Shown here piece after piece: positions 38,365 through 49,790 of a stretch of 64,000 nucleotides of DNA (positions are counted from its first letter, which is position 1; each line of letters begins with the position of its first letter). The notes under the pieces are model-generated. The model was not told the origin of the DNA and made no database searches. It worked only from the letters and a program-made list of their open reading frames with translations. The position numbers were made by a program, and so were the translations under genes. Source of the stretch: Metopolophium dirhodum (lineage: Eukaryota > Arthropoda > Insecta > Hemiptera > Aphididae); the NCBI RefSeq assembly GCF_019925205.1, contig NC_083560.1, forward strand, positions 119,695,062-119,759,061, read 5' to 3'.

Positions 38365-38688
38365 TGCCAACAATATAATTTATGATCAACTAGGTAAATT
38401 AAATGTATACGAATATTCGGCTTTATACGAGTGTTAAAGATTGTATCCGTGCAATATGTTCTTTGACGCTCGACATTAACGTCGAAGGGTGGTCACCAAC
38501 GATATCTTAGCACAATGGACGACACGTGTGGCTTAGCCCCCCTCACTAAGATTTAGCCCTCCACAAATATCGCTTATTGATTTAGATATAAGCCCCTTAG
38601 ATATGGGTTATTTTAAATAAATAGTTTTGTTATCCCCCCCCCCCCCATAATTTTAACTCTAGTTGCGCCTATGGACTGGCCGCCGGCT
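38365..38688. other. GC-richer flank of the hAT insertion
   Basis: Contains a C-run (about 38633-38646) and an hAT-like right terminus (agttgcgcctatg, ending 38673) with no matching left end. No gene is seen. Confidence 0.4.
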
Positions 38689-41341
38689 TAGGGTTGCCAT
38701 ACGTCCCGGAAAACCGGGACTGTCACCGGTTTTTGACTTTGTGTCCCGGTGTCCCGAAAACATTTTTCGGGACGTCTATATGTCCCGGTTTTAGGAAAAA
38801 ATTAAAATTGTTTAATTTCTACAATTTTATTTTTAAAAATAATAATTGAAATCGAGAGTCAACATGTTAATGTTAAAGATAACGAATAATTGATAAATCC
38901 ATAGGCTAAATATAAAATAATAATACCGTAATATTCGAGAACAACAAACAAGTCATGTGCGCTGTGCACTATGCTGCAGTTTACATGTTTTATTTTTATA
39001 TTTTATCGTCTTATCGATAATCGATATAGCCATACGGGTGATACAGAGACAGACTAATGACTTTTACATCAGTAGAACGTAGGTCGTAGTCACTAGTCAC
39101 TCGTAGACCGTAGCCTAGATTGTTCGTATTTATTATTTTATTCGTTATTATGGCACCAAAAAGAAAATGTCACTTTCGTGATGAGTTTTCCGTTACTTGG
39201 AGTTTTATAAAAAAAGGTAGAAATGAATTTGAAGCATATTGCACTTTTTGCAAAAGCTATCTTCAAGTTGACCACGGTGGAAAATCTGACATAGTCGATC
39301 ATATTAAATGTAACAAACATAAAAAAAATTCTCAAAGTGTAAATATTAGTGAAAAAGTGACCAAGTTTTTTGTAACTCCTGATACAAAAGAAGAAAAATT
39401 GGTAGCTGCTGCAGAGTTGGTTAATGTTTATAAGGTAATTTTTCACCATAATTCATTTAATTCACTGGACTGTACTACACCACTTTATTCAAAATTATTT
39501 CCCGACTCAAAAATTGCTTGTAAAATGTCAACCGCACGAACTAAAGGCACTGCAATAGTAAAATACATTTTAGCTCCACATACAGTTGATATATTTAAAT
39601 CAGATTTAGAAAATACAATTTTCTTTAGTTTGGCGACGGACGCTAGTAATCATAAATCAGAAAAAATATTTCCAATTATAATTCAATATTTTACAAAGTC
39701 AGATGGTACAAAAAGTCAATTAATAAAAATGAGTTCTCTTAAAAACGAAACTTCAGAAACAATTTCGCAATATTGTATTGATACATTAAATAATTTGAAA
39801 ATACCTTTAAAAAAATGCATTGCATTTTGTGCAGATAATGCAAACACAAACTTCGGAGGAATTCATAGAAAAGGACAAAATAATATTTTTTTTAAACTAA
39901 AAGAAGCCATTCAAAATGAACTGGAAGGTGTTGGCTGCTCTGCTCACATATTGCACAATACTATTTCTACAGCTGCAAATACGTTTAGTTTTGATGCTGA
40001 AATGATCATATTTAAAATATTTGGGTACTTTTCTATTTACACTGTAAGAACAGAAAAATTAAAAGATTTCTGTGAATTTGTGGATATCAACTACAGAACT
40101 ATTTTAAATCATTCCAAAACTCGGTGGGTATCATTGCTACCAGCAGTAGAAAGAACGCTATCTATGTGGCCTGCACTAAAATCATTTTTTCAGTCCGAAG
40201 AGAAACCTCCAAAAATACTATTAGACACATTTAATAGTCCGATGAGTGAAACATATATGTGGTTTTTACATGCACAACTCGTTATTTTTAACAGGAACAT
40301 TTTATTGATTGAAAAATCTAAAACGAGTATAATTGAACTAAGAAAAATATTAAGCACCATTTCAGATAACTTAAAAAATAGACAAATTAATAAATTTGTT
40401 GGTTTAAAAGTTCTAGAAATGTTGAGAAAAGAAGAAATATCTGATCAAGTAAAACATACATTTTATGAAGAAGTTGATGAGTTTTACAATACAGCAATTA
40501 CGTATTTAACCAAATGGTCGGTCTCAACAAATCACTTTCATGTTTTTGACTGGATGTCTTTATTGGAGCCGATAGCATGGCGTGACGTAGAAGAAACAAT
40601 AATTTATTTATCTGATAAAAACATACAGTTAGATGATTCTTTATTGTTTGATCAGCTAACATACTTAAAAAAAAAAATCGAAGAATTCAAAAACAGTATA
40701 TTAGATTGGGATAATAAAATTGCTAGTGAAAAATGGCAATGTTTTTTTAGTGTGTCAATACACGATGAACAACACTCAGAACTTTTAAAAATTGCTCAGT
40801 ATGTTTTTGCAATACCAGCCCACAATGCTAACGTCGAACGTGTATTTTCTTTAATGGAAATACAATGGACTGACGAACGAAATCGTCTTCAGCTTGATAC
40901 CGTGGAAAGTATTATAATGTGCAAGTACAATTATAAAAAGACTTGTTCCGAATTTTACGAGTATGTTAAAACACAGCCATCTTTACTTACATCGGTTAAA
41001 TCATCTAAGAAATATGAATGGTACAAAGAAAATGAGACAGAAGAGCCCAGCCACCCCGGCCCAAGTACAAGTAAATAAATAAAAAATGTTGTTATTTTAT
41101 AATTATAGTATATTAATTTCATATTGTTAAATATTATAAAACAATAAATTTTAAAAAAAATTTTACATTGTCAATTTGTTATAGTAATAAAGTGTATAAG
41201 TTATAACACTATAACCTATTGTAGTATTGTGTCGTTATTTAATACATATCCAATGGCGAATATAGTTCAATAATATTTCTAAATTTATTTACTATTTTTC
41301 TGTCTGTCCCGGTTTTACTTGATGAAATTATGGCAACCCTA
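38689..41341 (+). mobile_element. Complete autonomous-looking hAT transposon, 2653 bp
   Basis: Termini TAGGGTTGCCATACGTCCCG and, inverted, TAGGGTTGCCATAATTTCATC share the first 13 bp. A second shared block (aaaaccgggac) follows in both ends at slightly different spacing. The element is flanked by a perfect 8-bp duplication cgccggct at 38681-38688 and 41342-41349. The left end is rich in gtcccgg / ccgggac subterminal repeats (38706-38795), probable transposase-binding sites. One uninterrupted transposase frame lies inside. Intact ends, duplication and frame together suggest recent, possibly still active, transposition. Confidence 0.95.
39150..41078 (+). CDS. hAT-family transposase with BED-type zinc finger
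   Basis: The 642-codon frame begins at MAPKRK; an upstream TTG-led extension (39120) is ignored because the ATG at 39150 directly precedes the basic, zinc-finger-bearing start. Domains in order: BED-like zinc finger with C31, C34, H51 and H57; an RNase H-fold core with candidate catalytic D164 (LATDAS) and D229 (CADNAN), followed by the hAT C-x2-H motif (C263, H266); and a C-terminal dimerisation region containing NANVERVFS, with candidate catalytic E563 nearby. The length is normal for hAT transposases. The protein would bind the element's ends and cut and paste it in the nucleus. There are no stops or frameshifts. Catalytic residues are assigned by pattern, not by alignment. A domesticated gene is possible but unlikely, since the target duplication and ends are intact. 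Confidence 0.92.
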   Translation: MAPKRKCHFRDEFSVTWSFIKKGRNEFEAYCTFCKSYLQVDHGGKSDIVDHIKCNKHKKNSQSVNISEKVTKFFVTPDTKEEKLVAAAELVNVYKVIFHHNSFNSLDCTTPLYSKLFPDSKIACKMSTARTKGTAIVKYILAPHTVDIFKSDLENTIFFSLATDASNHKSEKIFPIIIQYFTKSDGTKSQLIKMSSLKNETSETISQYCIDTLNNLKIPLKKCIAFCADNANTNFGGIHRKGQNNIFFKLKEAIQNELEGVGCSAHILHNTISTAANTFSFDAEMIIFKIFGYFSIYTVRTEKLKDFCEFVDINYRTILNHSKTRWVSLLPAVERTLSMWPALKSFFQSEEKPPKILLDTFNSPMSETYMWFLHAQLVIFNRNILLIEKSKTSIIELRKILSTISDNLKNRQINKFVGLKVLEMLRKEEISDQVKHTFYEEVDEFYNTAITYLTKWSVSTNHFHVFDWMSLLEPIAWRDVEETIIYLSDKNIQLDDSLLFDQLTYLKKKIEEFKNSILDWDNKIASEKWQCFFSVSIHDEQHSELLKIAQYVFAIPAHNANVERVFSLMEIQWTDERNRLQLDTVESIIMCKYNYKKTCSEFYEYVKTQPSLLTSVKSSKKYEWYKENETEEPSHPGPSTSK

Positions 41342-41349
41342 CGCCGGCT

Positions 41350-42120
41350 AGCATTAATGGGATATTGAGAATTGGTATGCAAATTGTAAACTTCACGACG
41401 CGCAGGAGTGCAGGATTCGTCAGGGAGGACGGGCGGCCGCGGCTTGCGCTTGCCGCAGATCGGAAAATAAAATATGCCCATTAATTCATACATTTAGGTT
41501 GTAAATGACAACGTTGATTATGACGAAATTAGACAACGTTGTATCGCAAAACTATGATGGTGATGAAACGTAAATTGCGTAGAGATGTCAACTGCACAAT
41601 AACATTTACATTTATAACATAATAATATTATAATACATTTATAATTATTATAATTATTGTTTTTATATTTTCATTATAACGCGGTGCGCGTTTTATAACT
41701 AATTCACTACGTACCATAATATAGGCAAAATGGTCTGTCTGTACTATCTATACTAAACGGTATTAGTGTACACGACAAAATTACGTATTTGCGTGTTGTT
41801 TGTTATACGCGGCGGCGCGTACACTATGACGGCGGCGATTTCACGGTCATGACCTACTTTCTTCGCGGCGGTCCGATCGAATGTCAATAAATCACCGTGT
41901 GGCGCCCGAATCGCGGCAACTCTCGTTGCTGAAGAGCGTTACCTCCACACGCAACAAGTAGGGCCCACGACGCAGTGCGGTGGCGCCTTATGACGTGCTT
42001 ATTGCGATGATGTCCCGCCGGTCGTAGGTACACCACGGTCATCCGTTAACATCTTCTGACGGCGATTCGGGCGGCGGCTGCTAAAAATTTGATAACCATG
42101 GTTATCAAATTTTCTTGCGG
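41350..42120. promoter_or_regulatory. CpG-rich island next to the hAT insertion
   Basis: From 41390 to about 42080 the DNA is strikingly CpG-rich for this window (for example ggcggccgcggcttgcgctt and atacgcggcggcgcgtacac). With the GC-rich 8-bp target site it suggests that the transposon landed in a promoter-type island. A minus-strand frame through 41350-41493 is open but unrecognised. A perfect palindrome closes the island at 42084. Confidence 0.4.
42084..42113. promoter_or_regulatory. Perfect 30-bp palindrome around gataaccatggttatc
   Basis: Fifteen bases on each side of the centre (42098/42099) are exact inverse complements, with core gataaccatggttatc. This could be a dimeric transcription-factor site (GATA- or Grainyhead-like half sites are suggested only by appearance) or the scar of a foldback element. 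Confidence 0.6.
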
Positions 42121-42380
42121 AGTTTTTTAAAATAATCAACTTCCATAGACGTATTAATTTATATGTCTATGTCAATTAATATTTTATATATTTATATTAA
42201 ATATTAATTTAAAAATCACTATTAACATAATAAGTAAGTATATTAACATATTAATCAGTTGTTCTTTGTTGTTAACTGTCAGTGGCTGAGTAATGTTGTT
42301 AATTCATAGATGTATTTTTCATATTTAATTTGTAATATCTGATTTGTGAGTTTTTTTCTTTATTTTCAATACATTTTAAA

Positions 42381-42515
42381 ATGAAACGAAACTACAATGA
42401 AGAAGAATATAAACGCAGTGTGTATGAATATAATATTGAAGTTCACAGGCGAAAAGTCCTTATAGTTTCATATACGTATCTTATTGATTCTTATAAATTT
42501 TGTTCGTCTAGGTAA
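42381..42515 (+). CDS. Short open frame downstream of the CpG island, possible first exon
   Basis: An ATG-led frame of 44 codons (MKRNYNEEEYKRSVYEYNIE and onward) starts 270 bp after the island and ends at tctag|gtaata, which could act as a splice donor. It is rich in charged residues. No downstream exon was linked, and I recognise no family. Its value lies in its position after a promoter-like island. Confidence 0.25.
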   Translation: MKRNYNEEEYKRSVYEYNIEVHRRKVLIVSYTYLIDSYKFCSSR

Positions 42516-42519
42516 TATT

Positions 42520-45500
42520 ATATAATTTAGTTTTACATTTCATATTCAATTTTGAAATGTCTACAATACAGTATTTTACTATTTAGTTACTGTTTATCTG
42601 TACCTACGGGTTACATTAGCTCCCTACCAATATATTTTATAGTTTTGTACCAATTTAGATTTAATATAAGATACGTAGGTATTAATATTTAGTATGTATA
42701 TACATAGTTGTGTGCACAGGATATGAATACTTTTTTTTTTTTTAAAAATTGATACATTAATGTTATTTATCATTAACATTACTGTAATTTTATAAGTGAA
42801 CTTTTTTGTTGCTTCTTAGAAAGAAGGAACACATTTTTAATATGCATATTCTGCCAATGAAGTCTGCACATGCCTATGGGTTCATAAATAAATAATATTC
42901 AATGAATTAATAGTAGTATATTAGTGCACTACATATAGTATGTTATGGTATGTTAAAGTTAATATATTATATTATTAGTATATTTGAACTTTAGTATGAC
43001 AGTTGTTAGTTCATGATGCTGTCCTAATCTATAAATCAAAACAAACGTAGATAGATACAATATCTTACTTTTACATAGCTCATATTGTTGAGTGTTGACT
43101 CAATGTACCTATAATATAATTTAATAAATTTAAAATTATAGTTAGTAATATTTAATATTTATTATACATTTTTTTCTTATCAAAATATAATAGATAACAT
43201 TAAATCGATCTACCACATCGTGAACATTGTGACCAGCACGATCAAAAGTTGAATATATTCTACTTCGCGGTATTCGCGGTATCGTGTTGGTCGACACGAT
43301 CATATTTTTACAATCACATTTTGGTAAGCTTATCAGAAAAAAGTATCTTACACGACACGACACGGGCAGTTGTGAACCCACCTTTAAGCCTTAAGCGTAA
43401 TCGAGGTTTAAACTATGATTGTAAAACGGGCCCTCAGTCGTATTTGACCGTACAAATACCGTACACCCTATTACACGTAGCAGGAACTGCGAACTACCCG
43501 AGCCCACCTCCTTGCCAGAACCACAGAATATATATAATCATAATATTATAATACAGAGCACCAGACATAGGGTAGGGAAGCAGTGAAGCACTGTGCTGCG
43601 TTTCCCCCCCCCCTACTTTCGTTTACGTATTCCTCGCTACACTAACCGATATTCAAAAACAAATGTAAAATTATTTTTATACAAATCCAATCAAAATTAA
43701 ATATTCATTTAAGTATTCACTTCGGTCGTGACACTAGCACACACAGGTTTTTAACCGTTGTATAATTATAATTACCTATTATCTTGTCAATGTTTTTAAT
43801 TTATTATTAAAAATAAAAACTAAAATAATTTATTTATGTTTGTATGAAGATGGATTGATATCAATCCACCTTGGTTTGTATTGTGGTTTCACTTATCGCG
43901 GTTTGTTATGATACTACACTTTAAATATATGTAACCTGCACTTTGGTAACTAAAACTATAGTATGCTCTTCGATCACGCACTTAAATACGAGTATGTAGG
44001 TTGTACTGTTTTAGGTAGACAATCCATTTATATATATTATTATCCATGCGCATGGCAGTCGACAAAGGTCCGCTGCCACCTATGAAGTATTCACTTCAAA
44101 AAAACATTTCCTACTTCACAGTTAACTGACCTACCCATTGGTTAAATTTAAATTGGTATTTGGTAGGTACTATATGCCGTCATACAATGGTTTACCGTAT
44201 ACATATAAGAACAAAACAAGTAACGACACTATAATATTATAGTGTATAGAGTAATAGAGTATACTGAGTATAGACAAAAATTATAAAAACTATCATAGGT
44301 GGAGCCACGGGGCGAGCAGAGATATACATACTTAAATCTAAATTATTATTAAATATAAAGTGACCACTAAAAACATTTTAGGGATTAGCCCCCCAAGTCC
44401 CCCTCCACCTAATTGTGGTGGGCTGATTTAGATTCTGCATACGCTGAACAACTTCTGACTCCACCTATGAAGACTATACAATACTATAAAATATAATTTA
44501 ATAACTAATAATATGCCATTGCGGTAATCCATTTTTTTATGAAATGATTTCATATTATTGTAGGCAAGTGGGATTTTGTACAAAATACACAACAGACTAA
44601 TATTAAATAATAAATATTCAAATGTTTTGTAATTTCGTTATATAAAATTTAAATTCAATATTATATTGCCTTGAGTAGTTAAGTCTATAGACTATGATTA
44701 TTAATCCATGTTATTTGACCGGATTCTAGAAAACATTCAAGCTAAACCAGCTAACTATTTTTAACCATTTACAGATAATTTGGACCCGATTATGTCAAGA
44801 AAATTATTAAATTATTAAAACCATTATATAAAATTAGTTAAGTACTGATAATAGGCAGAAAATGATGTATTGAAAATTACAAAATAAACATTTGGTGAAA
44901 AATTAAAGTATCTACGTTATTTGTTGTTGAGTTAGGAACCTACTCCAAAAAAACGACATGGATTTTTTCGAAAATTCATCATTGAGTAAGTCACTGTAAT
45001 GTATGTGTTAAATTTTGTATTGAAGCAAAAATAGTGAGTAGCATTAATAGTAGTTAATACTGAATATTGTTGTTGAAATTTCAAATTAGCCGCGCATAAG
45101 TACACTCGTAGGTACTTATACCATTGACCTAGCTATAGCTATCATACTTGTTTGTGCGATAGCTGTTGTTTTTATTTATTCAAAAGGTACATACTACATA
45201 GGTACAAAATGTGTTATTGTTGTTGCATATTTTTAATTACAAAATATATATAATATATGACAATGTTAAGTACCTCATACATAATTTTGATTAATATAAT
45301 ATAGTACAAGGTACAGTTATTTTATTGTGTTTATTATAGTGGCACATTAAATGTTGTTATTATTGTATTAAGTTATGTTTTGTGGCATATAATGTAAATA
45401 TAATTTAAATTTAAATTTAATGATAAATTATTTCATAGGAAATAAGATTTTGAGCTCTGTATTTATTTTGGTCTGTCTATATTACAAGGTATATTTTATG

Positions 45501-46320
45501 ACATATGTATATTACTATTAAAGTTATTTATTTCATTACCATTTATCAATATAAACTATCTATAAAAAAACTGTGTTTATAAATATTTTTAGATTTTTTG
45601 TCCATTGATTGAACCATTAATACTTTTTTAACTACAATATAATTTGTAAATTAACGTGGTTTTGACGAATTTTGTCAAATCATGAACTTTGAAGTCTAAA
45701 TGATTATTAGAAAAAACTGTAATAACTATAATAACAACTTAATAGCAAGAAACGTGAAACGTGTATTCAAATTTCAAGCTTTTTGGCCCAGCAAAAAAAA
45801 AAATTATCCACATTTATGGAAAAAATTGAAAATTAAAACTGTTTATAATATACATATAGCTCAAAAAGAGTCAAGATATTTTAAAAATGTTATCATGAAT
45901 ACTAATATAAACATTTGGGGAAAATTTAAAGTATCTAAGGTAATTCTTCTATATTTTAAGAGATGATCGATTTCCCCGATGACAGACAAAATGTTTGATG
46001 GCAATCTTCACATTTGGAGAGAGGGGGAAACGAGTTCCAGCATACTGAATAATATAATATATCGATTCGCGGCAGCCATCTCTCCTCTCAGTCAGACGCC
46101 ACCTCCATTCACCAGTAGTCAGAAATTCAGTACAATAGTTACTTTTCAGTTTTCAATATATTATACTAATCAGTACCAAACAGTTCAACGGTTTAACTAG
46201 TCCTATTACAGACGTCTCTACAATTTACTTTCATCATTACTGTTGTCTCTATTAGATGATCAGATATAATATTAAGATTGTTGCACTTGAATTTTTTCGC
46301 AGAAGACAAAGTCTGTTCAT
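42520..46320. other. Intergenic DNA
   Basis: No gene is seen outside the MITE at 44294. A GC-rich patch lies at 43360-43620. A 13-bp direct repeat aagtattcacttc occurs at 43711 and 44085 without inverted ends. 45690-45960 is a decayed reverse copy of the large dispersed repeat. Confidence 0.45.
44294..44469. mobile_element. hAT-type MITE, 176 bp
   Basis: The left end CATAGGTGGAGCCACGG and inverted right end CATAGGTGGAGTCAGAAG match at 13 of the first 14 bases. Flanks aaaactat (44286-44293) and aagactat (44470-44477) agree at 7 of 8. An internal C-rich block (ccccccaagtccccctccac) matches the G-run habit of the other hAT-like ends here. Confidence 0.75.
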
Positions 46321-46332
46321 AGTTCAAGTATT

Positions 46333-47461
46333 TTTTTTTTTATTATTGGTTAAGCATCAACTACATAGGTTATTAGCTTACAGGTGTTAATTTCTACATT
46401 AAATATTATATGTTATTGTACAATTCAATTTTTTTTTTAAATAAAATTATGCTATGAAAGTTTGAAAATGGACCAATTGCTTCGTACAGGTTGTCTGGGA
46501 TGTTGAGATCTTTTCTGGCTTCGTTGAAGTTTGGGCAGTGGATGATGATATGCTTGATGGAGTAGTTTGTGTTGCATGTTAGGCATAGGGGTGGATCTGT
46601 CTTTGCCATAAGATGTCCGTGTGTGAGTTTCGTGTGACCGATTCTGAGTCGATTGAGAATAACTTCATTTTTTCTGTTTAGTTCAGTGTATCTTGGCCAG
46701 AGTTCAACAGAGTGCTTAATTTCCCTTAATTTATTTTCCGTGGTCATGTGCCACTGTGAGTTCCACAAATCAATACAGTATTTGCTTATATTTCTTTTTA
46801 TATCCACGAGTGAGGAAAAAGGAATATTTTCACTGTCTGGACTGTTGACTGCATTTCTAGCCGCTTCGTCTGCCTTCTCATTTCCCTTTATGTTACAGTG
46901 ACCTGGGGTCCATATAAATCTGATTTCTTTATTCGATTTGGAAAGAAGGTTGCTGATTGAAAGAGCCAATGGTTCTGATAAGGTTTTGGATTGTAGATTT
47001 GCAAAGGCACTAAGTGAGTCCGAGCAAATATCGATTTTAGCATTATTGATATCTAGGGCAAATTGAACTCCTTTCAATAATGCTAGGTATTCAGCTGAAT
47101 AAATACTGCTTAATTTATTGAGTTTATACTGTTTAGTTACATTGAGGTGTACAACTGCAAGTCCTATGCCCATTTCGGTTTTAGATGCATCAGTATAGAT
47201 CTGAGTGCTGGTATTTGAAGTGTGTATTAGTTCATTAAATAGGTTATTATAAATAGTATTTGGTGTTTCTTTCTTAAGGTGTTCTGTTAAGCTTGTATCA
47301 ACTAGGTAATTTGGTTGTTTCCAGGTGGGTATCAAACTGCTTTCGTGTTGACATATTTCATTAATTTCAATGTTGATATCCATCATCTCTTTTTGTAGCC
47401 TTAGCCCTAATGGTTTTCTTAGTTTAGAATTGTGTTCATATATATTTGAAAAGCGCTTTTT
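46333..47461 (-). mobile_element. 5'-truncated non-LTR retrotransposon (LINE) insertion
   Basis: The insertion is bounded by a direct repeat gttcaagta(tt) at 46322-46332 and 47462-47472. Its 3' end on the minus strand runs into an A-tract (T-run at 46331-46340 on the plus strand) preceded by an aataat-type tail. The 5' end is cut off in the middle of the second open frame, as is usual for target-primed reverse transcription. A perfect duplication and an open reading frame indicate a young copy. Confidence 0.88.
46406..47461 (-). pseudogene. LINE ORF2 C-terminal fragment: RNase H domain and Cys/His tail
   Basis: About 352 codons stay open from the truncation point to the stop. There is no native start; upstream codons come from the target site. 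The reverse transcriptase is missing apart from perhaps its last part. The RNase H domain follows, with D93 (YTDAS), E126 (AEYLAL), D150 (CSDSLSAF), and H190 with D200 in the TPGHCNIKGNEKADEAA block. That is the full catalytic set of retrotransposon RNase H, which removes RNA from RNA-DNA hybrids. A C-terminal CLTC...HC tail follows. An RNase H after the reverse transcriptase points to the I, R1, LOA or Jockey-related clades. The fragment cannot move by itself. Confidence 0.9.
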
Positions 47462-47479
47462 GTTCAAGTATTACCTACT

Positions 47480-49750
47480 TATTACTTAGGTATATTACCT
47501 GACATCGTCATCTTCGTCGTCTTCGACTGCTTTGGGACAATTATAACTTATATTATTATATGTGAGTATAAAATATATAATGCAGATAAATAATTACCAT
47601 ATATTTATAAATGAATAAATTTCTACATAATAATAATTAATTATTATACATAGGACACAGGTATAGGTAATAAATTAACACGTGTTCTCTTGTATGTATA
47701 AAAATGTAGAATATAATATTTTCAAATAATACTGCAGGAAATCACATAATATTATTATCTTTTGCAAATAGTAAAATATACACATAAGCGAAATTATAGA
47801 GCCCAAATATTGGCAGTGCTGACCCCTATGTGATTTTTGAATTACGAATGTGTAAAAGAACAAACGTTGTAACTTGTCAGACAATATTAAATAATATCGA
47901 AATTCAAAGCGGGTATAACGAGTTAAAAAATTTAAATTAAGTTACTTGACCGCGATTTCTTGATTGTTTTTAAATTAACTTCTAACTTAACGAATTAAAT
48001 GCATTCTATTGTTTTACATAATTACCTACATAGGTAGTTAGGTACTAGTTACTAATCAGTTAATTAATTTTATAGTCACGTCACAGTGTCACGCGGCTCA
48101 CGTTAAGTTAAGAAAGAGACTTATAGAGACGCTACACGGACATATTTTATTGTCTCCGTCTTACATTTGCGTAACATAGTAAATTCTATGTTCAGCAGAT
48201 CACCCTTAGCTTCGTTAGTTTAAAAATTAGAGTGCCCAATTATGAAACTTGATGGTAAAAACTAAATACATTACGTGCTGTATGATAAATAAGTTTTCAA
48301 GCGAGTTATGACTTATGAGTAATTTTAATTTACGCTATATTATACACGCATAACTTGCTGAAAAAATTGAACTATAATAAAAAAAAACACAGCTAATGTT
48401 TTTACCATCAATTTTCATAATAGGCTAATTCACTCTAATTTTTAAACTAACGAAGCTTATTAACGCAATTTGCTATGTTACGCACTTTTAAGAAGGAGAC
48501 AACCAAATTTGTTGATATTTAATTTGACATTTAATGTCCGTGCAGTATTTTCCTAATATGAAACCATTGAAACTTATAAATAACCCATTTAAATATATTT
48601 TATTTTGTACAAATTATTATGTTTATACAAAAAAAATAATGGTAAATATTACAATATTATAATATGTATAATTTTTTGATTTCATGATTCTTATAGTTTG
48701 ATTTAGCAATACACTTAGAACAGTTATAACGTAATATTATGTTTAAAATATAAATTATGATTTATGAAATTACATTAAAGGTAGGTATATATAGATATAC
48801 TATATTATATAAATGTAATAATCAAATGGTATCAGTGCAACACAATTGCGACAGTCTTACCTTTATACTTTGCAAAAGACGCAACACGATTGCACTCCGT
48901 GATATATAGGTGTTGTTCTTATAGCAATTTTCCAATACACTAAGTACTTAAAAATAATACAGTCAGACTTAATTAACTCGAAGTTTATGTTAAAAGTTCG
49001 AAGTACTGACGATTTTGAGTTAAAGAAATTCAAATTAATCAAGTTTGACAGTATTAATTCATATTATTAACATTATAAGCAATTGCCATATTTTATTTGG
49101 ACAAATATTATTATAAAAAAAAATTTAATTTGTAGTTTTTGGTGTCATGCGTAGTTTTAAATATTGTATTACGTGTGCTAATGTCTTAATATGAAACGAT
49201 TTTTAACCAAGCCCACAATTTAATTTTGTTGTCAGTCCTAAGTCTGTAAAATTGGTAAGGAAAATAATTGTTAAAGGATAACACCTATATTTCATCGTAT
49301 TGCATTTTTTGCATGTAAAAAGCTAAGACGGACACAATAATGTTACACCCATATGGTATTATGTTAATATAAGACTAGAAATAATAATAGCTTTATGTAA
49401 TATGTTCATATGTGATGGATAATTATGTCTATTGACTATATTACATTAATATAGTTTACAGTTTTTAATAACAGCTAAACATATAGCTATGTTTTCTATA
49501 GGGAATGTTTATATTTTAATATACTACGTGAGGGGATTTAAACACTTCCCATTGTAATCTTAATTACCATATTAGAAATATATATTAATAAAAAATATGA
49601 CAACATAGGTATTATGTAGAAATCTGAATCGTAAAGTACTCATTTTTTTGCATTGTACGGCCTATGGGGCCTAATGTTTCAAAACAAAACAACTTCCTAG
49701 CTAAGTTATTGATAACAGGTCAAAGAATACTAAAATAACAAAAATGATTA
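47480..49750. other. AT-rich intergenic DNA upstream of the dynamin-like gene
   Basis: No gene is seen. It contains the foldback at 48135-48545. The last few hundred bp must include the promoter or the 5' intron of the downstream gene, but no clear core promoter motif could be picked out. Confidence 0.45.
48135..48545. mobile_element. Foldback MITE, ~410 bp
   Basis: Ends CACGGACAT and ATGTCCGTG are inverse. Inner arms share gcgtaacata, agcttcgttagtttaaaaat and tgatggtaaaaac in inverse order (about 48150-48270 and 48395-48500). Several short indels separate the arms, so it is moderately old. No target duplication was resolved. Confidence 0.65.
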
Positions 49751-49790
49751 ATATTTTAGGTTTTGTTGATCAACATTTTACAATACTACT

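Noticed and set aside
38514..38673. Possible MITE ending agttgcgcctatg
   Set aside because: No matching left terminus or 8-bp duplication.
41239..41493. 84-codon minus-strand frame crossing the hAT right end
   Set aside because: It runs through the transposon terminus and target duplication, so it cannot be a native gene as read; the host part alone is unrecognised.
43711..44097. 13-bp direct repeat aagtattcacttc flanking ~360 bp
   Set aside because: No terminal inverted repeats or poly(A) tail between the copies, so no insertion type fits.
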